Assembly (NCBI GenBank): GCA_017450065.1
Contig: JAFSYI010000079.1
Coordinates: 1-56,120 of the forward strand
Length of the DNA stretch: 56,120 bases
Source: Lachnospiraceae bacterium
Lineage (GTDB): Bacteria > Bacillota > Clostridia > Lachnospirales > Lachnospiraceae
Reading direction: 5' to 3'
The notes beneath the pieces are model-generated. The model had not been told where the DNA came from and made no database searches. It worked only from the letters and a program-made list of their open reading frames with translations. Position numbers and translations under genes: made by a program. Below, piece after piece: positions 48,820 through 56,120 of the stretch. Position 1 is the stretch's first letter. Each line of letters opens with the position of its first letter.

Positions 48820-49749
48820 GTGAGCGATCTGTACAATGTATCCTCGGGACCCCATGTAAGGGATAAATACACAACGGGAAAGATAATGGCAATAGTGCTC
48901 CTGGCACTTATACCGGCCTCGGTATACGGTATATACCATTTCGGCGTTAATGCGGCGATCCTTATAGTTGTAAGTATCGTTTCGTGTGTCCTTACGGAGC
49001 TTATATATGAGATTGTAATGAAACAGAAGATAACGGTAAAGGACTTGAGCGCAGCCGTTACGGGGCTTCTTCTTGCACTTAACATGCCTCCGACGGCAGC
49101 ATGGTGGCTTCCCGTTATAGGCGGCGTATTTGCGATCATATTCGTAAAGATGCTGTTCGGAGGTATAGGGCAGAATTTCATGAATCCGGCGCTCGGAGGA
49201 AGATGCTTCCTGGTTATCTGCTTTGCAGCCAGGATGACGGATTTCAACTATGACGGTATTACCTCTGCGACTCCGCTCGCAAGGATAAGAGCGGGGGAGG
49301 CGGTTAACCTCTGGGACATGATAAAGGGAAACATAGCGGGAACAGTAGGCGAGACTTCGCTTATTGCGATCGTGCTGGGAGCCTGCATCATGCTTGCTTT
49401 CGGAATTATAGATCTTAAGATCCCGGCAGCCTATATCATCAGCTTTACCATATTTATGGGCCTGTTTTCGGGAAGAGGCTGGGATGTAAGCTATCTTATC
49501 GCACAGCTTGCCGGGGGCGGACTTATGCTGGGGGCATTCTTTATGGCAACGGACTATGCAACCAGTCCGATAACACCGGGAGGCAAGGTGGTATACGGAA
49601 TACTGCTGGGTATAATGACAGGGATTTTCAGATGCTTCTCAAGTACTGCGGAGGGCGTCAGCTTTGCGATCATCTTCTGCAATCTTCTTGTACCGATAAT
49701 CGAGAAGCTTACACTGCCCAAGTGCTTCGGAAAGGGTGGTGAGGCATAA
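48820..49749 (+). CDS. rnfD: Rnf complex subunit RnfD
   Basis: The 309-residue integral membrane protein starts at GTG 48820 after TAGGAGGG. It has about nine hydrophobic segments (MAIVLLALIPASVYGIYHFG and others). FMATDYATSPITPGGK (about residue 242 on) holds the Thr region where flavin is covalently bound in this family, and NPALGGRCFLVICF is another conserved part. The stop overlaps the rnfG start by one base (TAATG). Confidence 0.95.
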   Translation: MSDLYNVSSGPHVRDKYTTGKIMAIVLLALIPASVYGIYHFGVNAAILIVVSIVSCVLTELIYEIVMKQKITVKDLSAAVTGLLLALNMPPTAAWWLPVIGGVFAIIFVKMLFGGIGQNFMNPALGGRCFLVICFAARMTDFNYDGITSATPLARIRAGEAVNLWDMIKGNIAGTVGETSLIAIVLGACIMLAFGIIDLKIPAAYIISFTIFMGLFSGRGWDVSYLIAQLAGGGLMLGAFFMATDYATSPITPGGKVVYGILLGIMTGIFRCFSSTAEGVSFAIIFCNLLVPIIEKLTLPKCFGKGGEA

Positions 49750-50348
49750 TGAAGGAAAATATAAAAGCTGTTCTTACGCTGACCATAATAACCTTGACGG
49801 CAGGAATTTTACTTGGATATGTATACGAGGTTACCAAACAGCCCATAGCGGCAAAGACACTGGAGACCAAGCTTAATTCATATAAGACGGTATTTCCGGA
49901 TGCAGCCGGTTTCGCCGAATCGGATAAGGTGGATTATGCTGCGGCGGCTGCGGTGCTTAACGATAACGGCTATGACAAGGAATCAGTGGATGAATGCCTT
50001 GCTGCGGTAGATGCAGGCAATTCGGTCCTTGGATATGTAATGACGGTTACTACTTCGGAAGGCTACGGCGGCGATATCACGGTATCAATGGGAGTGCGGA
50101 ATGACGGAACACTTAACGGGATAGAGATCCTCTCGATATCGGAGACGGCCGGCCTTGGAATGAAGGCGGATACGGATGATTTCAAGGGCAGGTTCAGCAA
50201 TAAGAAGGTAGCGCAGTTCAATTACACCAAGTCCGGAGCAACAGCGGAATATGAGATCGATGCATTAAGCGGAGCCACGATCACGACCAATGCCATGGTC
50301 AATGCCGTAAATGCCGGACTGTCATATGCAAAGAGCCTTAATGAGTAG
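49749..50348 (+). CDS. rnfG: Rnf complex subunit RnfG
   Basis: A 199-residue protein with one N-terminal membrane helix (AVLTLTIITLTAGILLGYVY) and an outer FMN-binding domain. The motif IDALSGATITTNAM (about 170-183) contains the SGATxT sequence whose second Thr is covalently flavinylated by ApbE. AGLGMKADTDDFKGRFS is also conserved. An apbE gene sits 2.3 kb downstream on the other strand, which fits. Confidence 0.95.
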   Translation: MKENIKAVLTLTIITLTAGILLGYVYEVTKQPIAAKTLETKLNSYKTVFPDAAGFAESDKVDYAAAAAVLNDNGYDKESVDECLAAVDAGNSVLGYVMTVTTSEGYGGDITVSMGVRNDGTLNGIEILSISETAGLGMKADTDDFKGRFSNKKVAQFNYTKSGATAEYEIDALSGATITTNAMVNAVNAGLSYAKSLNE

Positions 50349-50392
50349 GATACTTAAAGAATAATATTAACTGTTTTATTCAGGAGAAAAAA

Positions 50393-51082
50393 ATGAGTAA
50401 ATCAATGGAAAGACTGTATAACGGAGTAATAAAGGAGAATCCCACGCTGGTACTGATGCTCGGAATGTGTCCGACACTTGCGGTTACAACGAGCGCGATA
50501 AACGGTGTCGGAATGGGACTTACGACAACAGTGGTGCTGGTAATGTCCAATCTGCTTATCTCCATGTTAAGGAAGGTAATCCCCGACAAGGTCAGGATTC
50601 CGGCTTTTATCGTTATCATCGCATCATTTGTTACCATAGTGCAGCTGCTTCTTGAGGCATATATACCCTCTCTGTATGCTGCGCTCGGAATATATATCCC
50701 CCTGATAGTGGTTAACTGTATCATACTTGGAAGAGCGGAGGCATATGCATCCAAGAATCCGGTAGTTCCGTCGATATTTGACGGACTTGGCATGGGACTC
50801 GGATTTACATTGGGGCTTACGCTTATCGGAATGATAAGGGAGATACTTGGCGCAGGAGCGATATTCGGATTCAGATTCCTGCCGGAAGGTATGGATACGC
50901 TTACGATATTCATTCTGGCTCCGGGCGCGTTCTTCGTCCTTGCCGTGCTTACCGCGGTAATGAATAAGATAAAGCAGGCTTCCGGCAAGGCATCGGATCC
51001 GATCCAGTGCAGTATGGAAATGTGCAGCGGCTGCATGAATACGGAATGCAGGGGCAGGATGGAAGAGATAGAAAAGCAGTAA
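50393..51082 (+). CDS. rnfE: Rnf complex subunit RnfE with a cysteine-rich tail
   Basis: A 229-residue membrane protein with about six hydrophobic helices. NPTLVLMLGMCPTLAVTTSA near the start and GLGMGLGFTLGLTLIGMIRE (about 123-142) are RnfE hallmarks, including the conserved Cys that helps bind a membrane iron-sulfur centre with RnfA. Beyond the usual length it has a C-terminal extension with CSMEMCSGCMNTEC (about 206-219), four cysteines that could bind metal. Starts after a 44-bp gap from rnfG with AGGAG upstream. Confidence 0.94.
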   Translation: MSKSMERLYNGVIKENPTLVLMLGMCPTLAVTTSAINGVGMGLTTTVVLVMSNLLISMLRKVIPDKVRIPAFIVIIASFVTIVQLLLEAYIPSLYAALGIYIPLIVVNCIILGRAEAYASKNPVVPSIFDGLGMGLGFTLGLTLIGMIREILGAGAIFGFRFLPEGMDTLTIFILAPGAFFVLAVLTAVMNKIKQASGKASDPIQCSMEMCSGCMNTECRGRMEEIEKQ

Positions 51083-51104
51083 AGTCGTAGGGAAGGAGAA
51101 AACA

Positions 51105-51680
51105 ATGGGTAAGCTTCTTACAATAGCAATAGGCTCTGCCTTTATTAATAATGTGGTATTAAGTCAGTTCCTTGGGATATGTCCGTTCCTCGGAGTATCC
51201 AAAAAGGTAAAGACGGCAGCCGGTATGGGATCCGCGGTCGTGTTTGTCATAACACTTGCTTCACTGGTGACATCACTCATATATAAGTATCTGCTGGTTC
51301 CCTTTAATATCACCTATCTGCAGACGATAGTATTCATACTGGTGATCGCGGCGCTTGTCCAGTTCGTTGAGATGTTTCTTAAAAAGAAAATGCAGGGACT
51401 TTATAATGCCCTCGGCGTATATCTTCCTCTGATCACAACGAACTGTGCAGTTCTGGGTGTTGCCCTTAAGAATGTGCAGAACTCCTACAACATACTGGAG
51501 AGTGTGGTGAACGGTTTTGCGGTTTCGGTTGGTTTTCTTGTTGCCATTGTGATCATGGCGGGAATCCGTGAAAAGATAGAGTATAACAGTATTCCCGGGG
51601 CTTTTAAGGGTACTCCGATAGTTCTTGTCACGGCCGGCCTGATGGCAATTGCTTTCTTTGGATTCTCAGGCCTTAAATAA
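51105..51680 (+). CDS. rnfA: Rnf complex subunit RnfA
   Basis: A 191-residue membrane protein with six predicted helices. NNVVLSQFLGICPFLGVSKK (about 14-33) and LPLITTNCAVLGVALKNVQN (about 106-125) each hold a conserved Cys that, with those of RnfE, frames an in-membrane [2Fe-2S] cluster. Length is normal. It follows rnfE by 22 bases with AAGGAG. Confidence 0.95.
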   Translation: MGKLLTIAIGSAFINNVVLSQFLGICPFLGVSKKVKTAAGMGSAVVFVITLASLVTSLIYKYLLVPFNITYLQTIVFILVIAALVQFVEMFLKKKMQGLYNALGVYLPLITTNCAVLGVALKNVQNSYNILESVVNGFAVSVGFLVAIVIMAGIREKIEYNSIPGAFKGTPIVLVTAGLMAIAFFGFSGLK

Positions 51681-51733
51681 GAAGTCATAAAGATAAGAGA
51701 ATGAATCTATAAACTGGTAAAAGAGGTAAGGGA

Positions 51734-52534
51734 ATGAATATCACAGGAATTATTATTGCTGTATGTGTTGTGGGTGGTACGGGTCTTTTGATCGGAATCT
51801 TTCTAAGCGTTGCCGGAAATGTGTTCAGGGTTGAGACCAATCCGCTGGTGGATGAAATAATCGAAGCCCTTCCCGGAAATAACTGCGGAGGCTGCGGATA
51901 TGCAGGGTGCAGCGCATTGGCTGAGGCGATAGCAGCAGGAGAAGCTCCCGTGTCCCAGTGCCCTGTCGGCGGCGATCCCGTGGCATCTGTCATAGCGGGG
52001 ATAATGGGCGTTGAAGCGGGTTCTGCGGATAAGCAGGTTGCGCATGTAAAGTGTAAGGGTAACTGCGATCTTACGTTCAGCAATTACAATTATAAAGGCG
52101 TTATGGACTGCAGGATGGCTAATTTTGTTCCCGCGGGCGGTCCGAAGAGCTGTGATTTCGGATGTATAGGTTTCGGAACCTGTGCGGATGTGTGTGAGTT
52201 CGGTGCGATAAGCGTGGTAAACGGCGTTGCGGTGGTTGATAAGGATAAATGCAAGGCCTGTGGTAAATGTATTGAAGCATGTCCCAAGCACCTTATAGAG
52301 ATGATACCTTATAAGGCAAAATATGCGGTCGACTGTATGAATAAGGATAAGGGTCCGCAGGTGATGAAGGTATGCAAGACCGGCTGTATCGGATGTTCGC
52401 TTTGCGCGAAGGAATGCCCGGTCGAAGCGATCAGCGTTGAGAATCTGCTGGCACATATAGATCAGGAAAAATGTGTGGGATGCGGCAAATGTGCCGGTAA
52501 ATGTCCCAAGGGAGCGATAACGAAATTACAATGA
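51734..52534 (+). CDS. rnfB: Rnf complex subunit RnfB
   Basis: A 266-residue protein with one N-terminal membrane helix (IIIAVCVVGGTGLLIGIFLS). It carries a chain of iron-sulfur sites: NNCGGCGYAGC (about 53-63) with a later Cys, then four ferredoxin-type groups (DFGCIGFGTCADVCEFG, CKACGKCIEACPK, CKTGCIGCSLCAKECP, CVGCGKCAGKCP). RnfB takes electrons from reduced ferredoxin on the cytoplasmic side. It is the last gene of the rnf operon. Confidence 0.96.
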   Translation: MNITGIIIAVCVVGGTGLLIGIFLSVAGNVFRVETNPLVDEIIEALPGNNCGGCGYAGCSALAEAIAAGEAPVSQCPVGGDPVASVIAGIMGVEAGSADKQVAHVKCKGNCDLTFSNYNYKGVMDCRMANFVPAGGPKSCDFGCIGFGTCADVCEFGAISVVNGVAVVDKDKCKACGKCIEACPKHLIEMIPYKAKYAVDCMNKDKGPQVMKVCKTGCIGCSLCAKECPVEAISVENLLAHIDQEKCVGCGKCAGKCPKGAITKLQ

Positions 52535-52603
52535 TAATAGTAAACCCATCATGATCATGTTATGAAGTATTTGATATTTGACAGTTTACTGCCCGGTAAA
52601 TAC
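52535..52603. other. Convergent rnfB/apbE gap
   Basis: AAGTATTT (52565-52572) and AAATACTT (52598-52605) form a stem closing a loop that itself holds TTTAC/GTAAA. No T-run follows. It may slow convergent transcription. CATGATCATG near 52549 is a small palindrome. Confidence 0.35.
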
Positions 52604-53653
52604 TTATTCAAGATAGTATGCGGCACCCTCTGTGTAATGAAGCTTACCGTCTTCGGTTATGAAGACGGCTTCAACACCGGGGGTGTTTTCTATAAGCTCA
52701 TCTGCTTTGTTAAGACCATACAGAAGACAGATCGTTGAGAGGGCATCGCCGTCAAGAGAAGAGTCGCTGATGACCGTTGCACTTACGAGATCGGTTTTAA
52801 CAGGATAACCGGTCGCTGTATCCAGTATATGATGGTACAGTTCGCCGTTATATATGAAGTATCTTTCATAAGTACCGGAAGTAACAACGGATCTGTCTTT
52901 TATTTTAAGAGATGCGGCGATAGCGCTGTTTTCCGTAAACGGCTGCTTTATACCGATACGGAAGGATGATCCGTCGGGTCTTGATCCGATCGTAAGTATG
53001 TTTCCGCCAAGTGATATTATTGCGGATCTGACGCCGTGTTCCTTAAGCATATCCTTCAGCCTGTCTGCGACATAACCTTTGCCGAGAGCCCCCGGATCAA
53101 GCATCAGTGACCTGTCTTTTTTGGTTACGGTTAAGTTGCTTCTGTCATATGAAAGCTTATCCGATCCTATGTCCGGGATAAGGGAAGCAACTGTGTCACC
53201 GGCCGGGGGAGTTCCCGAATTGCGTGCCCCGGTCCAGAGCTGTGTAAGAGGTGCAACGGAAATATCAAGCCTGCCGTCCGATTCTTTATAATATCTGAGT
53301 GAGGCTTCTATAAAATCGATCGTATCCGAAGACACCGTAACAGGTATACCGGCATCTGCTTCATTTATCCGTGAGATATCGCTTCCGCTTACCGTCATGG
53401 ACAGAAGACTCTCGTAGCAGGAACACATATCGAAGCATTCATCAAGCAGTTTCTCACCATCGGGATCGTAGATGGTGATCGTGACCAGCGTATCAAAGCA
53501 GAAGCCCGAACGGGTGAAGCCTGAATCCCTGTTTGCGGATGACGGGCTTAAGCCCTTTTCCGCACACCCTGTAATCGAACAGATAAGGGATGCGGTAAGG
53601 GCGAGTATGATGACCGGTATTATACGTATACGTGGAATTATTGTATCATTCAT
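52604..53653 (-). CDS. apbE: FAD:protein FMN transferase (lipoprotein)
   Basis: The 349-residue protein has a signal peptide with a lipobox, LICSITGC (Cys about 30), so it is a lipoprotein on the outer face of the membrane. It then shows ApbE features: TRSGFCFDTLVTITIYDPDG, LSIVTS-like SDISRINEADAGIPVT, DPGALGKGYVADRL and ISLGGNILTIGSRPDG, plus DTATGYPVKTDLVSATVISD with the Mg-binding Asp region. ApbE moves FMN from FAD to Thr in target proteins. RnfG (and RnfD) next door are classic targets, which explains the location. Confidence 0.95.
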   Translation of the reverse strand: MNDTIIPRIRIIPVIILALTASLICSITGCAEKGLSPSSANRDSGFTRSGFCFDTLVTITIYDPDGEKLLDECFDMCSCYESLLSMTVSGSDISRINEADAGIPVTVSSDTIDFIEASLRYYKESDGRLDISVAPLTQLWTGARNSGTPPAGDTVASLIPDIGSDKLSYDRSNLTVTKKDRSLMLDPGALGKGYVADRLKDMLKEHGVRSAIISLGGNILTIGSRPDGSSFRIGIKQPFTENSAIAASLKIKDRSVVTSGTYERYFIYNGELYHHILDTATGYPVKTDLVSATVISDSSLDGDALSTICLLYGLNKADELIENTPGVEAVFITEDGKLHYTEGAAYYLE

Positions 53654-53878
53654 GTTATAATCTTATCACAAAATTCAGAACAGCACATAAATTTTAAAAT
53701 ATGAACCGTCAAGCTTGCTTGTAAGGGGCATATTTTATAAATTTATGTATTGGATGAATCCAATAAAGCGAAAAATACGAAGTATTTTGAGCCTGTTCTG
53801 AATGGCTGCTACAAATATTATAAATATGGCTCTCATGCTTGCATGATAGAGACATAGAACACCAACGGGGAGCATATT
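53654..53878. promoter_or_regulatory. apbE/GH25 divergent region
   Basis: 225 bp that hold the four-way-junction element (53673-53803) and, after it, a further hairpin TCATGC-TT-GCATGA (53833-53846). CGGGGAG lies six to eight bases before the lysozyme start. No clear -35/-10 pair is seen outside the structured element. Confidence 0.4.
53673..53803. repeat. 131-nt element folding into a closed multi-stem structure
   Basis: An outer stem of 11 bp, ATTCAGAACAG (53673-53683) with CTGTTCTGAAT (53793-53803), encloses three stems. Stem one: 53685-53703 with 53729-53748, 19 bp with one bulged base, its loop containing CAAG/CTTG. Stem two: TTGGA with TCCAA (53750-53763). Stem three: AAAATAC with GTATTTT (53772-53788). 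The whole is a four-way junction at DNA or RNA level. The outer-stem half recurs at 46757-46767. It may be a miniature mobile repeat, a cruciform or a structured RNA. Confidence 0.6.
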
Positions 53879-55156
53879 ATGGCAGGTTTCTTTGACGATC
53901 AGGAAAGAGAAGACAAAAAAGCATATAAGAGAACCGTGATATATTTTATTGCCGCAGTATCTCTTGTCATGCTTCTTTTTCTTCTTGTTATATATTCAAA
54001 TACCAGGGAAAAGCAGGCGCGCGAACGGACAAAACGTCTCGAAGAAAAAGCAAAACAGGAGGAAATTGAAGAACAGAAGCTTGAGGATGAAGCACTCGGG
54101 GTGGGAGAACATAATCTTACATCAGAGGATCTTGACTTCTGGGAGATGTATGAGAAGGACAGTGATAAGGACAGTAAGGAACCATCGGTAGCCGCCGGTA
54201 ATGATGATCTTGTGGACCGCAAGGACAGACCGCAGGATGAGGACGAAGGCTCCGTCTCTTCAAACACGACTGACAGGAAGAACAGTGATGAGGATAAGGA
54301 CAGGAGGGGAAATGCCGGCACAGTGACTTCGGGTGATGAAGACACAGATGAGGCAGGGGAAGAGGAAAAGCCCAAAGAGAAGGAGGATGACGGAAAGCAT
54401 ATAAAGGCGCAGGCAAAGGGCGAAAACGCCACCTGGTATGAGATAATCGGTGATCTTGACAAGCATGGCTATGATCTGAAGACAAACCTTAGTATGGATG
54501 AAGAAAATCTCGAATATAAGGACAAGAACATTACATCCAAAAGAGGTGTTGATGTTTCCAAATATCAGGGAGCGATCGACTGGATGAAGGTTAGAGCAGC
54601 CGGGATTGATTTCGCCATGATAAGAGTGGGAGCAAGAGGATACGGCAGCGGCCAGCTTACACTTGATGATAATTTTGTTATAAATATCATGGGAGCCAAG
54701 GCGGCAGGTCTTGATACGGGAGTATATTTCTTCACACAGGCGACGACGGAGGATGAAGCGGTGGAAGAGGGTAATTTTACCGTGGGAGCCCTTATGAATT
54801 ACGGGGTGTCATATCCCGTGGCAGTGGATGTCGAATGGATAGAGGGCGACAGGGCCAGAACGGATGAGCTGACACCCGAAGAAAGAACGGCTCTTGTAAT
54901 AAAATACTGCGATACAGTCAAATCCTTCGGATATGAGCCGATCATCTATGCTTCGAGGGATATGCTGATAGCCGGGCTTCTTCCGGATAAGCTTAATGAT
55001 TATGATGTATGGCTGAGTGATGATTACGAGCCGCAGGACGGGACGGATTATCCGTACAGGTTTTCTATGTGGCAGTATACCAAGAAGGGACATGTTGACG
55101 GTATAGAAGGGGAAGTCGATCTGAATCTCAGATTTATAAATAACAAAGAGAAATAA
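53879..55156 (+). CDS. Membrane-anchored GH25 lysozyme
   Basis: A 425-residue protein: one membrane helix (TVIYFIAAVSLVMLLFLLVI, about 18-37), a highly charged linker rich in Glu, Lys and Asp (about 40-190), then a GH25 muramidase domain from residue 222. RGVDVSKYQGAIDWMKVRAA and FAMIRVGARGYG lead in, with the catalytic acids in the VDVSKYQG Asp and AVDVEW (about 314-319), and LSDDYEPQDGTDYPYRFSMW with the closing strand. It would cut peptidoglycan outside the membrane, tethered through the flexible linker, probably for host wall turnover and not as a phage lysin. Confidence 0.92.
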   Translation: MAGFFDDQEREDKKAYKRTVIYFIAAVSLVMLLFLLVIYSNTREKQARERTKRLEEKAKQEEIEEQKLEDEALGVGEHNLTSEDLDFWEMYEKDSDKDSKEPSVAAGNDDLVDRKDRPQDEDEGSVSSNTTDRKNSDEDKDRRGNAGTVTSGDEDTDEAGEEEKPKEKEDDGKHIKAQAKGENATWYEIIGDLDKHGYDLKTNLSMDEENLEYKDKNITSKRGVDVSKYQGAIDWMKVRAAGIDFAMIRVGARGYGSGQLTLDDNFVINIMGAKAAGLDTGVYFFTQATTEDEAVEEGNFTVGALMNYGVSYPVAVDVEWIEGDRARTDELTPEERTALVIKYCDTVKSFGYEPIIYASRDMLIAGLLPDKLNDYDVWLSDDYEPQDGTDYPYRFSMWQYTKKGHVDGIEGEVDLNLRFINNKEK

Positions 55157-55159
55157 GCC

Positions 55160-55948
55160 TCACCGGCGAAGCCCGGTGATCGATGGAGATATTGTTATTG
55201 AAGTATAAATGTCTGCATAGGCTGAGGGACTCAGGGTATCTACATAGTTCTGATCGTATCCCCTGTCCGGATATATGCGCTTAACAATGTCCACAGCCTT
55301 GTTATATGCAATTGCGGCCATCTCCTCAGTAGGGTAGGAGCCGACCGTGTAGTTGCCGTTTATAAGGATGACGGCCTTGTAGCTGACATGGCCTTTTTTT
55401 GTCACCTTTTTCCGTACTCCGTGATAGCGGTTGATGATCTCGATGTTTTCGTACCTGAAATCATATCTGTCATTATTTATGAAACGGTAATCACGGTTGA
55501 GTACGGCATGCTTTTTTATTCCGTAGCGCGAATGGAGATTCACCTGCATTCCGTAATCCGCGACAAACAGATGACGTCCGCGTCTTGATATCTTGTGTTC
55601 GGAATAGTAAAACAGATCCTCGGCGTCGAACTTGTAAACATGTTCCCTGTCCAGGTAATAGTAGAAGAACCTCTTCTGTAGATAGATTGGATTTCTGATA
55701 TATACACGGTTATCGCGGAAATTCACCAATACGACATATTTCCCGAAGTCAAGAGGACAGTCATCCGGATAATCCTCCACAGACTGTGTGTTCTTTACAA
55801 GTAAGCGGGCATATTCATATGCTCTGCCTGCTTCGGAAGCACTTTTATAGCTCCCGAGGCTTATGTGCTTGTTCCTGTAGGTCATTGAGGAACGGTAGTA
55901 CAGTTCGCCGTTCTTTTTTTTTGCCTCGAATACACCTGCCTGACTCAT
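55160..55948 (-). CDS. Protein with AP2-like domains at both ends
   Basis: A 262-residue protein. Residues 5-47 (GVFEAKKKNGELYYRSSMTY, then HISLGSYKSASEAGRAYEYA) and about 176-222 (YHGVRKKVTKKGHVSYKAVI, then YTVGSYPTEEMAAIAYNKAV) both match the AP2/ERF DNA-binding pattern (three strands then a helix). The middle has a stretch NRDYRFINNDRYDFRYENIE like the NHE/HNH-associated NUMOD-type segment. Bacterial AP2 proteins are often linked to HNH homing endonucleases; here no catalytic HNH is clear, so it may be a DNA-binding relic or regulator. It converges on the lysozyme gene, with only three bases between the stops, and a CACCGG/CCGGTG hairpin (55161-55178) lies in its 3' end. Confidence 0.72.
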   Translation of the reverse strand: MSQAGVFEAKKKNGELYYRSSMTYRNKHISLGSYKSASEAGRAYEYARLLVKNTQSVEDYPDDCPLDFGKYVVLVNFRDNRVYIRNPIYLQKRFFYYYLDREHVYKFDAEDLFYYSEHKISRRGRHLFVADYGMQVNLHSRYGIKKHAVLNRDYRFINNDRYDFRYENIEIINRYHGVRKKVTKKGHVSYKAVILINGNYTVGSYPTEEMAAIAYNKAVDIVKRIYPDRGYDQNYVDTLSPSAYADIYTSITISPSITGLRR

Positions 55949-56120
55949 TTCGTATTTCCTTACTATATTATGATTTAGGGGTCAAAACTATATTTTTTAT
56001 GATTAACGGATTGTTCCGTGCTTCGCACTCCCACAATCCTACCCACCATTCGCAATTCCGTGGTGCTAAGCCCCACTTCTTGCTCATGTTGGGGCGGGTC
56101 ATAAATCCTTGTCCCCACCA
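55949..56120. other. Window end, no gene seen
   Basis: 172 bp upstream of the AP2-like gene. AGGAAATACG is its ribosome binding site. TTGACC on the minus strand is a possible -35, without a good -10. The last 70 bases are GC-rich with short inverted pieces (CCCCAC, GTGGGG-like) and no open gene. Confidence 0.4.

Overview
The window looks like a chromosomal segment of a Lachnospiraceae-type Firmicute (Butyrivibrio/Roseburia-like; inferred from the Rnf gene order C-D-G-E-A-B, AGGAGG-type ribosome binding sites, codon use and the style of the phage genes). Positions 1 to about 35.1 kb are most of a tailed, HK97-type siphovirus prophage. Its left end (integrase and repressor) lies outside the window. 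From about 35.2 kb to the end is host chromosome.

Prophage, left to right: a repeat-rich leader (1-157); small early genes (201-1443); an HUH-type Rep-like protein, an RNase H-like protein and HNH-type genes (1622-3515); a PcfK/AcrIIA9-like plus PcfJ-like pair (4106-6215); a putative adaptor gene, an HD hydrolase and a large two-domain glycosyltransferase (6237-10250); a DUF1492/ArpU-like late regulator followed by a late promoter region with tandem TTGTCAAA sites (10267-10913); HNH nuclease, small and large terminase, portal, protease, capsid, connectors and major tail protein (10914-19068); tail chaperones joined by a -1 frameshift on a run of ten A (19127-19785); a self-contained moron with its own promoter and terminator (19792-20124); tape measure, distal tail protein, a 1475-residue modular tail protein and a collagen-like fibre (20134-29301). 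The adsorption module ends in a complete diversity-generating retroelement (DGR): a C-type-lectin-like target with a 114-bp variable repeat, a small helical ORF, a 114-bp template repeat and a reverse transcriptase (29313-32226). XkdX, XhlA-like, holin and endolysin genes close the phage.

The DGR is the most striking system. Template and variable repeats align without gaps over 114 bp. All 15 differences fall on the 23 template adenines and none on the 91 other positions, which is the signature of adenine-directed mutagenic retrohoming. Twelve residues near the C-terminus of the receptor-binding candidate have been rewritten.

Host region: a small membrane protein on the minus strand (35256-35474); two unknown genes and an SPFH/zinc-ribbon protein (35639-39280); carB, serS, a thioesterase, a NYN/OST-HTH protein and an oxidoreductase with an unusual charged tail (39393-46734); rpsT on the minus strand; a complete rnfCDGEAB operon (47372-52534) facing a lipoprotein apbE that probably flavinylates RnfD/RnfG; a 131-nt element that folds as a closed four-way junction (53673-53803); a membrane-anchored GH25 lysozyme; and a protein with AP2-like domains at both ends. 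No tRNA, rRNA, CRISPR array, insertion sequence or integrase was seen.
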